Made by a program: the position numbers and the translations under genes. A stretch of DNA of 64,000 nucleotides from the NCBI RefSeq assembly GCF_008365405.1, contig NZ_QOKV01000003.1, positions 124,001 through 188,000 on the forward strand, given 5' to 3'. This DNA comes from Azospirillum brasilense. GTDB taxonomy: Bacteria; Pseudomonadota; Alphaproteobacteria; Azospirillales; Azospirillaceae. This document shows, piece by piece, positions 26,004 to 34,780 of the stretch (within the stretch, counting starts at the first letter, position 1; each line of letters opens with the position of its first letter). The notes beneath the pieces were generated by a model. The model ran no database searches. It was not told the DNA's origin and saw only the letters and a list, made by a program, of their open reading frames with translations.

Positions 26004-27359
26004 TCAAGCGACATGGGCGAAGCGGGCGGCGCCGTGGCTGCCCAGCGCCACGTAGGCCGTGCCCTCCGGCAGGTCCACCTCGCGGCTGTTGAAGTTGTTC
26101 CAGAAGTCGTAGATGACCCCCGGCCGGTCCATGCGGCGCGCCAGATCCGGCAGCGGCATGGAGGTGAAGACCGGGTGGTTGTTCAGGATGACGGCGAGGT
26201 TGGCGCCATCCACCGCCTCGGCCATGCTGTTGGCGGGCTCCAGCCCGAAGCCGCGGATGTCGTCCGCCGCCACCACCGCGTCGAAGCCGCGCCAGCGCGC
26301 CTTGGGGAAGCGGGTGCGCAACTCCTCGAACAGCGGCTTGGCCATGGTGCCGCGCAAGTCGTCGGTCGCCGGGCGGCCCTTGAAGGCGAGGCCCATCAGG
26401 CTGATGGTCGGCTCCTGCGGGAAGCCCTGCATCGAGCCGGTCAGCCGCTCCAGGAAGTGCGACACCTCGAGCGGCTGGCTTTCGTTGATGCGGCGCCCGG
26501 CGGCGGTGATGTCCATCTCCACCCCGAACTCGCGGGCGGATTCAATCAGGATGTGCGGGTCCTTCTCCAGGCAGGGGCCGCCGACCGGACCGGGCAGCGG
26601 AAGCTGCGTGCGCGGGTAGCCGAGCTTGCCCGCCCGCGACACCTCCAGCGCCGAGACCTCCATGGCGTTGCACAGCCGGGCGATCTCGTTGGCGAAGGCG
26701 AAGGTGACGTCGCGGTAGGTGTTGTCCACCAGCTTGATCATCTCCGCCGTCTCCAGCGTCGAGACCTTGACCGTCGTCGGGGTCAGCATGCCGAAGATCT
26801 GCGAGGCGCGGGCCGCCACCTCGACGCTTTCCGCGCCGATGATCTGGGGAAGCTGGTTCAGCTCGATCAGCGCCTGCCCCTCCAGCGTGCGTTCCGGGCA
26901 GAAGGCGATGTCGAAGCGCTTGCCGGTGCGGCGCAGGATCGGCGCCACGACCTCGCGCGTCGTTCCCAGCTTCACGGTGGAGCGCAGGATGACGAGATCG
27001 CCGTCGTGGATGCAGTCGGCCACCTGGCGGGTCGCCGCCTCGATCATGTCGGTGCGCACGCGGCCGTCGCGGTCGAGCGGGGTGCCGACGGTGATGATGA
27101 AGACGGAGCAATCCCGGCTGTTCTCCGGCTTGCGGCCGAAGGTGAAGCGCCCGCGTTCCATCACGCGCCGCAGCGTCTCGGCAAGGCCCGGCTCATGGAA
27201 GTGGGGGATGCCGTGGGCCAGCTTGTCCAGCACCTCGTCCCGGACTTCCACGCCGTGCACCTGGAACCCCGCGTCCGCCATGGCGACGCCCAGCGTCAGC
27301 CCGACATAGCCGAGACCGAGCACGCAGACGTTCCGGTCGGGAAAGGACTTTGGGAGCAT
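26004..27359 (-). CDS. UDP-sugar 6-dehydrogenase (UDP-ManNAc/UDP-glucose dehydrogenase family)
   Basis: The enzyme oxidises C6 of a UDP-sugar twice with NAD+ to give a UDP-uronic acid. The 451-residue protein has GLGYVG (15-20), the FCPERTLEGQAL segment, and the catalytic Cys263 in GPVGGPCLEKDPHI. That last form is nearer to WecC (UDP-N-acetylmannosamine dehydrogenase) than to Ugd, but specificity is not certain. It precedes the epimerase gene by 25 bp, so the polysaccharide probably contains a uronic acid. Confidence 0.87.
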   Translation of the reverse strand: MLPKSFPDRNVCVLGLGYVGLTLGVAMADAGFQVHGVEVRDEVLDKLAHGIPHFHEPGLAETLRRVMERGRFTFGRKPENSRDCSVFIITVGTPLDRDGRVRTDMIEAATRQVADCIHDGDLVILRSTVKLGTTREVVAPILRRTGKRFDIAFCPERTLEGQALIELNQLPQIIGAESVEVAARASQIFGMLTPTTVKVSTLETAEMIKLVDNTYRDVTFAFANEIARLCNAMEVSALEVSRAGKLGYPRTQLPLPGPVGGPCLEKDPHILIESAREFGVEMDITAAGRRINESQPLEVSHFLERLTGSMQGFPQEPTISLMGLAFKGRPATDDLRGTMAKPLFEELRTRFPKARWRGFDAVVAADDIRGFGLEPANSMAEAVDGANLAVILNNHPVFTSMPLPDLARRMDRPGVIYDFWNNFNSREVDLPEGTAYVALGSHGAARFAHVA

Positions 27360-27588
27360 AGTCTTTCGATCCTGCTAGTGATTGGAGCATGCATCCAAAG
27401 GCGCCGCCATCCGCCACCCGCGCCATGCGCAATCCGAACGTCTTGCAACGCGGCATTGTTCCGGCCGTTCGGGGTGGCGTGAAATGACTATGCCGTTGAT
27501 CGGGCATTGTTTTGTTCGTGGTACCCCGGACCGGCGGCAAGGGTGCGTCCGGTCGGCGTCCTTCGGGATTCGGGATGAGGCGGGCGGG

Positions 27589-29034
27589 TCATGCGGCCGC
27601 CACGATCAACCGGCGCAACCGCGACGGGCGGACCAGCCCGGTGAGCAGCGCCGCCAGCGCGTAGACCGCGACCAGGACGCTGCCGCCGATCAGCAGCGCC
27701 GGCAGAGGATGAGCGGGAGCCATCAGGTCCGGCAGCGCGTGGGTCAAGCCCAGCGTGACTCCCATGGCGAGCGCGGCGCACAGCACCGCCCGCGCGGCGA
27801 TTCCGAGATAGAGCTGCCCGACCTCGCGCCGATGCAGCCAGGCGAGGCCGGTCATGGCGGTCAACTCTGCGATGATCGTCGCCACGGCGGACCCTTCGAT
27901 CCCATAGCGTGGGATCAGCAGCAGGTTCAGCGCCGCGTTGGTCAGGCCGCCGATCAGGATGGCGGTCATGTAGCCGGTCTGCCGGTGCCAGACGAGCAGC
28001 GGGTTGCCCATCGTCAGGTTGACGTGCACGATGGCGACCGCGATCATCAGCAGGCGCAGCGTGTCGGCGGCCGGCGCATAGGCCGGGCCGAAGACGGTGC
28101 CCAGGATGGCCGGCGCCAGGGTGAAGCCGCCCGCCGCGATCAGCGCGCCGATGGACAGGGTGGTGGCGGCGTAGTCGCGCATCCGCGCCCGCATCGCCTC
28201 GCGGTCGCCGTAGGCGGCGGCGAGCTGCGGCATGAAGGCGCTGAGGATGATGTTCCCCGCGGTCAGCGACAGCACCAGCAGCTTGGTTACCGCGGCGTAC
28301 CAGCCGACCTCCGTCTGCGGCGCCATGAAGCCCAGCATCACCAGGTCGAGGTGGGAGAACAGCGCCCAGGCGAAGACGCTGACCGCCATCGGGGCGGAGG
28401 TCTTCAGGATGTCCCGCCACTTGGCGAGGTCCACCCGCGGCCGTGGCATCCGGAAATCGCGGCTGAAGCGGACCAGCATCAGGGCGGCGTTGATGACGAA
28501 GGAAACGGCTGTGATGCCGGCGGCGACGGCCAGATCGTCCGGCCCGTGCACCAGCGCCAGCACGGCGACCATGTTGCCGAGCGAGGTGCCGATCTCGCGC
28601 ACCGCGATGACGCTCATCCGCTCCGTCGCCTGATAGACGAAGTCGAGCAGCAGCGCGTTGCCCAGCAACTGCACCGCCTGCACCAGCAGCACCGCCTTGA
28701 CCAGCGCCGATTTGTCGAGCTGGAGCACGAACAGGACGTAGAGCCCGCCGACCAGCACGGCCAGCAGCATCCGCAGGGTCAGCACGTGATCGGCGAGATC
28801 GGTGGCCTTCTCCCGGTCGCGGGCGATCTCGCGCACCGCGTAGGTGGACAGGCCGAGATTCACGAACAGCGCCGCGTAGGCCAGCATCGAGGTGCCGAAA
28901 CCCAGCACGCCGAACCCGTCCGGTCCGAGCGCGCGCGCCGTCCAGGCCGTGGTGATCAGCCCGCTCAGCAGCGTGGCGACGCGGGCCAGCCCCAGCGCGC
29001 GGATGTTCAGGAAAATGCGTCGTCCGGCGGTCAT
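27589..29034 (-). CDS. polysaccharide flippase (Wzx-like, MOP superfamily)
   Basis: A 481-residue protein with about twelve to fourteen predicted membrane helices, starting MTAGRRIFLNIRALGLARVA and continuing with GLITTAWTARALGPDGFGVLG, as in Wzx/RfbX flippases. It should move lipid-linked repeat units to the periplasmic side. The ATG at 29034 is chosen; the upstream frame runs through a G/C-rich repeat and is not membrane-like. It is separated from the Wzc-like gene by that repeat and from the dehydrogenase gene by 229 bp. Confidence 0.87.
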   Translation of the reverse strand: MTAGRRIFLNIRALGLARVATLLSGLITTAWTARALGPDGFGVLGFGTSMLAYAALFVNLGLSTYAVREIARDREKATDLADHVLTLRMLLAVLVGGLYVLFVLQLDKSALVKAVLLVQAVQLLGNALLLDFVYQATERMSVIAVREIGTSLGNMVAVLALVHGPDDLAVAAGITAVSFVINAALMLVRFSRDFRMPRPRVDLAKWRDILKTSAPMAVSVFAWALFSHLDLVMLGFMAPQTEVGWYAAVTKLLVLSLTAGNIILSAFMPQLAAAYGDREAMRARMRDYAATTLSIGALIAAGGFTLAPAILGTVFGPAYAPAADTLRLLMIAVAIVHVNLTMGNPLLVWHRQTGYMTAILIGGLTNAALNLLLIPRYGIEGSAVATIIAELTAMTGLAWLHRREVGQLYLGIAARAVLCAALAMGVTLGLTHALPDLMAPAHPLPALLIGGSVLVAVYALAALLTGLVRPSRLRRLIVAAA

Positions 29035-29071
29035 CGGGTCTTTTCTGGGTGTGATGGCAAGTGCGGGCTTC

Positions 29072-29160
29072 GGGCCCCCACCCAAACCTCCCCCGCTTTC
29101 GCAAGGGGGGGCTTTTTCTCCTCCCCCTGCGAAAGCGGGGGGAGGTCGGGAGGGGGGCCC
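29072..29160. repeat. ccctcccccgc-type palindromic repeat, paired
   Basis: Two inverted units, with outer GGGCCCCCACC and AGGGGGGCCC and inner CCTCCCCCGCTTTCGCA and TGCGAAAGCGGGGGGAGG, form a long hairpin. It fills most of the 155-bp gap between the kinase and flippase genes. It may act as an RNA-stabilising or terminating structure. Confidence 0.75.
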
Positions 29161-29189
29161 GACGCGACCGCTTCTCTCAAGCGCCGCCG

Positions 29190-31463
29190 TCAGTTCGCGT
29201 AGTAGCGGCGGTAGCCGTGGTAGCGCCCGCTGTCCGGGAACTCGTATTGGGCGTGGCGGCGGATATCGACCTGGGAGAACAGGACGCCGACCACCTCGCC
29301 GCCCGCCTCGACGATCTCCTTGAGCCCGGCCATGGCGGTCTCCCGCTTGGTCTTGCCCCAATGCACGATGAAGACCGTCTGGTCGGCCAGCGCCGCCAGC
29401 AGCTTGCCCTCCGACACCGCCAGCACCGGCGGGCTGTCCAGGATCACCCGGTCATACTCCAGCGCCAGCCGCGAGATGAGCTGGTGCATCCGGCTGGAGC
29501 CCAGCATGTCCTGCGGCAAGGCGGAGCCGCGCCCGGAGGCGATGAAATGCAGGCCGGTGCGCGGGTCGGTCTGGATCACCTCGTTCGGCGCGCATTCGCC
29601 GGACAGCACCTCGTACAGGCCGTGCCGGTTCTCCAGCCCCAGCATCGGGTGCAGCCCCTTTCGGCGCATGTCGCAGTCCAGGATGATCGTCTTCTGGCCG
29701 GCGTTGGCGCAGATGCGGGCGAAGGCCGCGGCGATCGAACTCTTGCCCTCGCCGGGGACGGAGGAGCTGAACAGGATCACCCGCTGGTGCCCGTCGGGGT
29801 TGGCGAGCAGCAGCGTGGTGCGCAGGTTCTGCATCGCCTCGGCGAAGGCCGACATCGGCTTGTCGATGGCGTAGGCGGCGGGCGAGGTGCCGCGGCGCCG
29901 CCGTCCGATGGCCGGGACGATGCCCAGCGAGCGCACGCCGGTCACCGATTCGAACTGGTGCGGGCTGCGGAAGCCGCGCTCCGACTGCTCGCGCAGCATC
30001 GCCAGCAGAACGCCCAGCGTGGCCGAGGCGATCAGGGCCAGCAGCACGATCATCTTCTTGTCGGGCTGCGACGGGTTCAGGGGGATCGCCGCCTCCGACA
30101 CGATGCGGGCGTCGGGCTGCTGGATCTCGGTCTGGCCGGCGATCTCCTGGAAGCGGGTCAGCATCGCCTCGTACATGGTCTGCGAGGTCTCGGCGTCGCG
30201 CTCCAGCGTGCGCAGGGTCACGTTGGATTCCTGCTGCTGGTTGCGCTGGGCCTGGAGCTGGTCGAGGTTGGTCTTCAGGGCGGCCTCGCGCCCGCGCTCG
30301 ACCTCCACCTCGTTGCTCAGGTTCTGGACGATGCGGCCCACGTCGGCCTTGATCTGGCCTTGCAGGTCGCGCAGCTCGCTCTGCAGCGCGGTCAGCGTCG
30401 GGTGGCGGGCGCCGTACTTGTTGGCGGCGTCGGCGATCTTGCGCTGAAGCTCGACCTCCTGCTGGCGCAGCGCCTGGATCAGGGGGGAGCCGAGCACGTC
30501 GCCGATGGCCGACACGCCACGCGGGCTCTGCGCCAGGGTGGTCACCTCGCGCAGCTTGGCCTCCGCCTCCTGCCGCTTGGTGCGGGCCAGGACGTAGCTG
30601 GTGTTCAGCTCGGCCAGCTGCTGGGCGATCAGGGTGGATTCGCCGTTGGCGCTGGTCAGGCCGCTTTCGGCGCGGTACTTCTCCGCCGCCTCGCCGGTCG
30701 TCTTGGCCTCGCGGCGCAGTTCGGTAATGCGCTCCTCCAGCCAGGCGGTGGCGCGCTTGGCCGCCTTGAACTTCTCGTCGAGCTGGTCGACGAGGTACAT
30801 CTCGCCGATGGTGTTGGCGATGAGGGAGGCCTTGCGCGGGTCCTCGCTGTCGAAATCCACGGCGATGACGTAGGACCGGCCCTGCGGGCGCACCGCCAGA
30901 TTTTCGATGAAGCTGTTGACGACCGAGGTCCTCTCGTTGGCTGTCTTCTCCTCCGGGCTCAGCGTGATCTCGGGCCGGTCGCCACGGGCGCTGTTCCACC
31001 AGGAGTCGGGCATCCAGTTCTTCGGGTTCAGATAGTAGAACCAGTTGGTTTGCTCGGGCCGCAGCGCCGCGTTGAACTCCGGATCGTTCATCAGGCCGAG
31101 CTTGTCCACCACCTTCTCCGCGAAGGCGGGGGATTTCAGGATCGCCACCTCGCTCTGCAGGGCGCCCAGCTCGGTCGAGAGGCCGGAGACGACCTCCTGG
31201 TAGTTCATCACCTGGTTCTTGCGGTGCTCCACCATGATCAGGGTCTGGGCGGTGTAGAGCGGCGTCATGCGCAGGGCGACGATGCCCGCGATGCCTGTCC
31301 CCAGCACGATCACCGTCCCGATCAACAGCTTGTGGCGCAGCAGCATGCCGGTGGTGCGGCGCACCGCGCTGGCCGCCGCGGTGGACAGGTCGAAGGAGAC
31401 CGGTGCCGAAACCGGTGCCGCCTGCCGCCGCTGGGGTTGATCCTGAATGTCCTGGGTGGCCAA
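29190..31463 (-). CDS. Wzc-like polysaccharide co-polymerase with tyrosine autokinase domain
   Basis: This inner-membrane protein sets chain length and gates export; the cytoplasmic BY-kinase cycles by tyrosine autophosphorylation. The 757 residues show membrane helix 1 (44-64), a periplasmic coiled coil (about 225-450), the PLNPSQPDKK motif before helix 2 (470-490), then Walker A SSVPGEGKSS (567-576), Walker A' IILDCDMR (593-600) and VILDSPP. The C-terminus has a tyrosine cluster (740, 748, 751, 754, 755). The start is a TTG at 31463 eight bases after AGGAGG; no suitable ATG exists. It is the first gene of the minus-strand block. Confidence 0.92.
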   Translation of the reverse strand: MATQDIQDQPQRRQAAPVSAPVSFDLSTAAASAVRRTTGMLLRHKLLIGTVIVLGTGIAGIVALRMTPLYTAQTLIMVEHRKNQVMNYQEVVSGLSTELGALQSEVAILKSPAFAEKVVDKLGLMNDPEFNAALRPEQTNWFYYLNPKNWMPDSWWNSARGDRPEITLSPEEKTANERTSVVNSFIENLAVRPQGRSYVIAVDFDSEDPRKASLIANTIGEMYLVDQLDEKFKAAKRATAWLEERITELRREAKTTGEAAEKYRAESGLTSANGESTLIAQQLAELNTSYVLARTKRQEAEAKLREVTTLAQSPRGVSAIGDVLGSPLIQALRQQEVELQRKIADAANKYGARHPTLTALQSELRDLQGQIKADVGRIVQNLSNEVEVERGREAALKTNLDQLQAQRNQQQESNVTLRTLERDAETSQTMYEAMLTRFQEIAGQTEIQQPDARIVSEAAIPLNPSQPDKKMIVLLALIASATLGVLLAMLREQSERGFRSPHQFESVTGVRSLGIVPAIGRRRRGTSPAAYAIDKPMSAFAEAMQNLRTTLLLANPDGHQRVILFSSSVPGEGKSSIAAAFARICANAGQKTIILDCDMRRKGLHPMLGLENRHGLYEVLSGECAPNEVIQTDPRTGLHFIASGRGSALPQDMLGSSRMHQLISRLALEYDRVILDSPPVLAVSEGKLLAALADQTVFIVHWGKTKRETAMAGLKEIVEAGGEVVGVLFSQVDIRRHAQYEFPDSGRYHGYRRYYAN

Positions 31464-31690
31464 AGCGGGTTCCTCCTCGCATGCCGAACGGCACCCCGTT
31501 CGGGGCGTTACGATTGCCTAGAACGCCATCGACCGTCCGGCCGTTTCATGCTGCCCGGAGGGCATATGGTGGGGAAGACACGCTCATTGGGTACCCTCCC
31601 CGGAGGTGTCATTGGGTGGGCCGGTCCTTTGGGTGGACCGGGGAAGCCCCTTTGCGGATAATGGTCATAGTCGATCGAAGGGAGCCGGGC

Positions 31691-32383
31691 ATGCTGCCGC
31701 AACATGTTGGAAAGATTGACGCTGCCTGGGCCGGTGCGTTTCCGGCGCTGTCCGCCCTGGAACCCGACGCACAGGCCGTCCTGCGCACGCAGGGGGCACG
31801 GATGGCGGTGCCGCGCGGCACGGTGCTGTTCCGCATCGGCAGCCTGTGCCACAATTTTCTCATGCTGCTGGACGGCACGGTGCGGGTCCAGATGACCGCC
31901 GAGACCGGGCGGGAGATCGTTCTCTACCGCGTCGGTGCCGGCGAGACCTGCATCCTGACCACCGCCTGCCTGATGACGCGCGCCGACTACAGCGCCGAGG
32001 GGGTGGCCGAAACGGACCTGGACGCCATCGCGCTCGGAGCCGGGGCCTTCCATGAGCTGCTGGCGCGATCCGCGCTGTTCCGCGACTTCGTCTTCGCCTC
32101 CTTCGGCACGCGCCTGCTCGGCATGATGATGCTGGTGGAGGAGGTGGCCTTCGGGCGCATCGACCTGCGGCTGGCCCGCTTCCTGGTCGACCACCGCGAC
32201 GCGCGCGGCGGGCTGGACACCACCCACCAGACGCTGGCCGTCGAGCTGGGCACGGCGCGCGAGGTGGTCAGCCGCCAGTTGAAGGAATTCGAGCGGCGCG
32301 GCTTCGTGGAGCTGTCGCGCGGGCGCGTCGGGGTGCGCGATCCCGACGCGCTGCTGGCGCTGGAGCGCACGGACGGCGTGTGA
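31691..32383 (+). CDS. Crp/Fnr-family transcriptional regulator
   Basis: A 230-residue regulator with an N-terminal cNMP-binding-like domain (PRGTVLFRIGSLCHNFLMLL, then GRIREIVLY-like sequence) and a C-terminal winged helix with recognition region LAVELGTAREVVSRQLKEF (about 182-200). The FNR N-terminal cysteine cluster is absent; only Cys53, Cys87 and Cys93 occur, the last two in GETCILTTACL. The effector is unknown. GGGAG lies 7 bp before the ATG at 31691. It is divergent from the Wzc-like gene and 77 bp before a DUF2892 gene. Confidence 0.87.
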   Translation: MLPQHVGKIDAAWAGAFPALSALEPDAQAVLRTQGARMAVPRGTVLFRIGSLCHNFLMLLDGTVRVQMTAETGREIVLYRVGAGETCILTTACLMTRADYSAEGVAETDLDAIALGAGAFHELLARSALFRDFVFASFGTRLLGMMMLVEEVAFGRIDLRLARFLVDHRDARGGLDTTHQTLAVELGTAREVVSRQLKEFERRGFVELSRGRVGVRDPDALLALERTDGV

Positions 32384-32460
32384 CGGAGTCACAGACCGGC
32401 GGGCGGAAAGGGTCTTGGATGGGCGCACCAACCGCCCACTTCAATTCCTAAGGTGCACCC

Positions 32461-32652
32461 ATGCCCGTCAACGTCGGCACCATCGACCGCGCGCTGCGCG
32501 CCATCGTCGGCCTCGTCCTGATCGCCCTCGTCTTCGTCGGCCCGCAGACCCCCTGGGGCTGGATCGGCCTCGTCCCGCTGCTGACCGCCGTGGTCGGCTT
32601 CTGCCCGGCCTACACCCTGTTCGGTGTCAGGACCTGCTCCGTCAGGAAATGA
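32461..32652 (+). CDS. DUF2892 small membrane protein
   Basis: A 63-residue protein with two membrane helices; MPVNVGTIDRALRAIVGL and GFCPAYTLFGVRTC match DUF2892, the membrane part found in YgaP-like sulfurtransferases and as stand-alone proteins. The CPAY motif and the C-terminal Cys are conserved in the family. It lies directly after a Crp/Fnr-type regulator and is followed by a strong hairpin, so it is probably a target of that regulator. Confidence 0.8.
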   Translation: MPVNVGTIDRALRAIVGLVLIALVFVGPQTPWGWIGLVPLLTAVVGFCPAYTLFGVRTCSVRK

Positions 32653-32672
32653 GCCGCCGCGCCGCAAAGAAA

Positions 32673-32702
32673 AAGGCCCCTCTCCGCAAGGAAAGGGGCC
32701 TT
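32673..32702. terminator. bidirectional intrinsic terminator
   Basis: AAGGCCCCT and AGGGGCCTT form a perfect 9-bp stem around a 12-nt loop. A-rich sequence (AAAGAAA) lies before and T-containing sequence after it, so it can stop transcription from both the DUF2892 gene (+) and the regA gene (-). Confidence 0.8.
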
Positions 32703-32729
32703 ATCTCTGTCACGGTCCGGCGACCGGCA

Positions 32730-33314
32730 TCACCCCCGCGGGGCGTGCTTGTTCAGGATGCGCTGCAGGGTGCGGCGGTGCATCTTCAGCCGGCGGGCGG
32801 TTTCGGAGACGTTGCGGTCGCACTGCTCGAACACGCGCTGGATGTGCTCCCACCGCACGCGGTCGGCGGACATCGGGTTTTCCGGCGGGGAGGGCAGCGG
32901 GCGGCCGTCGGCCAGCAGGGCGGATTCCACGGCGTCGGCGTCCGCCGGCTTCGGCAGGTAATCCACCGCGCCGGCCTTCACCGCGGCGACCGCCGTGGCG
33001 ATGTTGCCGTAGCCGGTCAGCATGACGATGCGGGCGTCGGGGCGTGCGTCGCGCAGGGTCTTGACCACGTCCAGGCCGCTGCCGTCGGCCAGCCGCAGAT
33101 CGACCACCGCGAAGGCCGGCGCCGATTCCTGGGCGACGTCAATGCCGAGCTGCACGCTGTCCACGGCCACCACGTTGAAACCGCGCTTTTCCATGGCGCG
33201 CGCGAGGCGGGTTCGGAACGGCGCGTCGTCGTCGACGATGAGGAGGCTGCGGGTAACGTCACCCGTGAACGTCAGCTTGGCGGTTTCGCCCGTTGGACTC
33301 TCGTCCGTGGTCAT
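32730..33314 (-). CDS. regA: redox response regulator RegA/ActR/PrrA
   Basis: RegA is the DNA-binding partner of the RegB sensor kinase and controls photosynthesis, respiration, nitrogen and carbon fixation genes in alphaproteobacteria. The 194-residue protein has the receiver domain with VDDD (28-30) and phospho-acceptor Asp72 in VVDLRLADGSGLD, Lys122 in YLPKP, a proline-rich linker and a Fis-type helix-turn-helix (about 166-187, NVSETARRLKMHRRTLQRIL). The ATG at 33314 gives the family length. It lies 14 bp downstream of regB on the same strand. Confidence 0.93.
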   Translation of the reverse strand: MTTDESPTGETAKLTFTGDVTRSLLIVDDDAPFRTRLARAMEKRGFNVVAVDSVQLGIDVAQESAPAFAVVDLRLADGSGLDVVKTLRDARPDARIVMLTGYGNIATAVAAVKAGAVDYLPKPADADAVESALLADGRPLPSPPENPMSADRVRWEHIQRVFEQCDRNVSETARRLKMHRRTLQRILNKHAPRG

Positions 33315-33328
33315 CGCGCTATCCACCA

Positions 33329-34660
33329 CTAGTCCTCTGGTTCTAAGACACCACGGTCCCAACGTACGACAACTCGCGCGCCGCCGCTACGGTTATTGCT
33401 AAAGGCTACAAGGGCACCTGTTTTCTCTAGCAGCGTTTGTGCAATAAAGATTCCCAGCCCCATATGGCCCGACCGCTCGCTTCTTGCCGACAGGTAGGGC
33501 TCGCCGATGCGGCTCAGCAGATGGGCGGGATAGCCCGGGCCGTCATCCATCACCACGACGGTCGCGGACTTCGCGTCCCAGGAGGCGGCGACCGTCACGC
33601 GCCCATCGGCGAACTGGTGGGCGTTCTGGATGAAGTTGCCCAGACCATGGATGATCTCCGGGCTGCGGCGGACGATCGGCTCCTCCTCCACGGAGCCGTC
33701 GCTGCGCTCGACCGTGAACTGGATGTGGCCCAGCCGGTGCGGCGCGCCCGCGGCCTCCACCAGCGCGGTCAGCGGCAGCCGCTCGAACGGGTCGCCGCCG
33801 TCGGCCTCCGGCTTGCGGGCCAGCTCCGCCAGGATCTCGCGGCAGCGCATCACCTGGCTTTGCAGAAGCGCTACGTCCTCGGTGAAGGGGCTGTCCGGCG
33901 GCATGTCGTGCAGCAGCTCCTTCGCCACCACCGCGATGGTGCCGAGCGGCGACCCCAGCTCGTGCGCGGCGGCGGCGGCGAGCGCGCCCAGCGAGGACAG
34001 CCGCTGCTCGCGCGCCAGGGCCACCTGCGAGGCCGACAGGGCGTTGGCGAAGCGCCGCGCCTCCTCGGCCACGCGGAAGACATAGCCGCTGATGAAGCCG
34101 GCCGACACCGACAGCGACAGCCAGATGCCGAAGGCGTAGAGCGGGGCGACCGAGGGCATCGGCTCCGGCCAGGGCAGTGGGAAGTGCCACATCGCCAGCA
34201 CGGTCAGGCAGACGAGATTGAGCCCGGTCAGCAGAACCACGCTGTAGCGCGACAGGATCGCCGCGGCCACGGTCATCGGGGCGAGCAGCAGAATGGCGAA
34301 GGGATTGGCGAGGCCGCCGGTCAGATAGAGCAGCAGCGTGAGCTGCAGCATGTCGTAGCCGAGATAGAGCGCGGCGTCCCGGTCGGCCAGCCGCAGCCGC
34401 CCGCCGCGCTGGGCCATCGCCACGAGGTTCAGCAGCACCGACGCCCCGATGGCCGCCAGCACCGGCCCCAGCGGCAGCGGGAAGCCCATGACGAGCTGCA
34501 CCGTCGCCACGGTGGCGAGCTGCCCGATCACGGCGATCCAGCGGATCAGGATCAGGGTGCGCAGCGTGACGCGGCCGTCCAGGTTGGTCCACTGCGCCGG
34601 ACCCGGCCGGCCGGCGTGGGTCATGGCGTGGCGAAGGGATGAAGCGGCGGTCACGGTCAT
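33329..34660 (-). CDS. regB: redox sensor histidine kinase RegB/ActS/PrrB
   Basis: RegB senses the quinone pool and cellular redox state and phosphorylates RegA. In 443 residues it has six membrane helices (about 35-195), the quinone-binding GGLANPF at 115-121, the phosphorylated His233 in AAAAAHELGSPLGTIA, and Cys273 in QVMRCREIL, exactly 40 residues later, where the family has its redox-active cysteine. The ATPase domain ends with DDGPGYP and GHMGLGIFIA. The ATG at 34660 follows GGAAAG. Only 14 bp separate it from regA. Confidence 0.93.
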   Translation of the reverse strand: MTVTAASSLRHAMTHAGRPGPAQWTNLDGRVTLRTLILIRWIAVIGQLATVATVQLVMGFPLPLGPVLAAIGASVLLNLVAMAQRGGRLRLADRDAALYLGYDMLQLTLLLYLTGGLANPFAILLLAPMTVAAAILSRYSVVLLTGLNLVCLTVLAMWHFPLPWPEPMPSVAPLYAFGIWLSLSVSAGFISGYVFRVAEEARRFANALSASQVALAREQRLSSLGALAAAAAHELGSPLGTIAVVAKELLHDMPPDSPFTEDVALLQSQVMRCREILAELARKPEADGGDPFERLPLTALVEAAGAPHRLGHIQFTVERSDGSVEEEPIVRRSPEIIHGLGNFIQNAHQFADGRVTVAASWDAKSATVVVMDDGPGYPAHLLSRIGEPYLSARSERSGHMGLGIFIAQTLLEKTGALVAFSNNRSGGARVVVRWDRGVLEPED

Positions 34661-34780
34661 GGGCGGGCTTTCCAGCAAGGGCCGCTGTCGCCGCGGCTTC
34701 GTATCGGGGCGCTTGGCCGATTTGTCGGTGCTGTTTTGCCACTCTGGCGTTTGCGCGCCAAGCGGCCATATTCTCCGCCT

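Noticed and set aside
27360..27588. A gene in the 229-bp gap between the flippase and the UDP-sugar dehydrogenase
   Set aside because: Only shadow-like frames are present; the gap probably holds the dehydrogenase promoter, which I could not define.
29061..31661. An 866-codon plus-strand frame opposite the Wzc-like gene
   Set aside because: No recognised motif; the kinase with all Walker motifs is on the minus strand.
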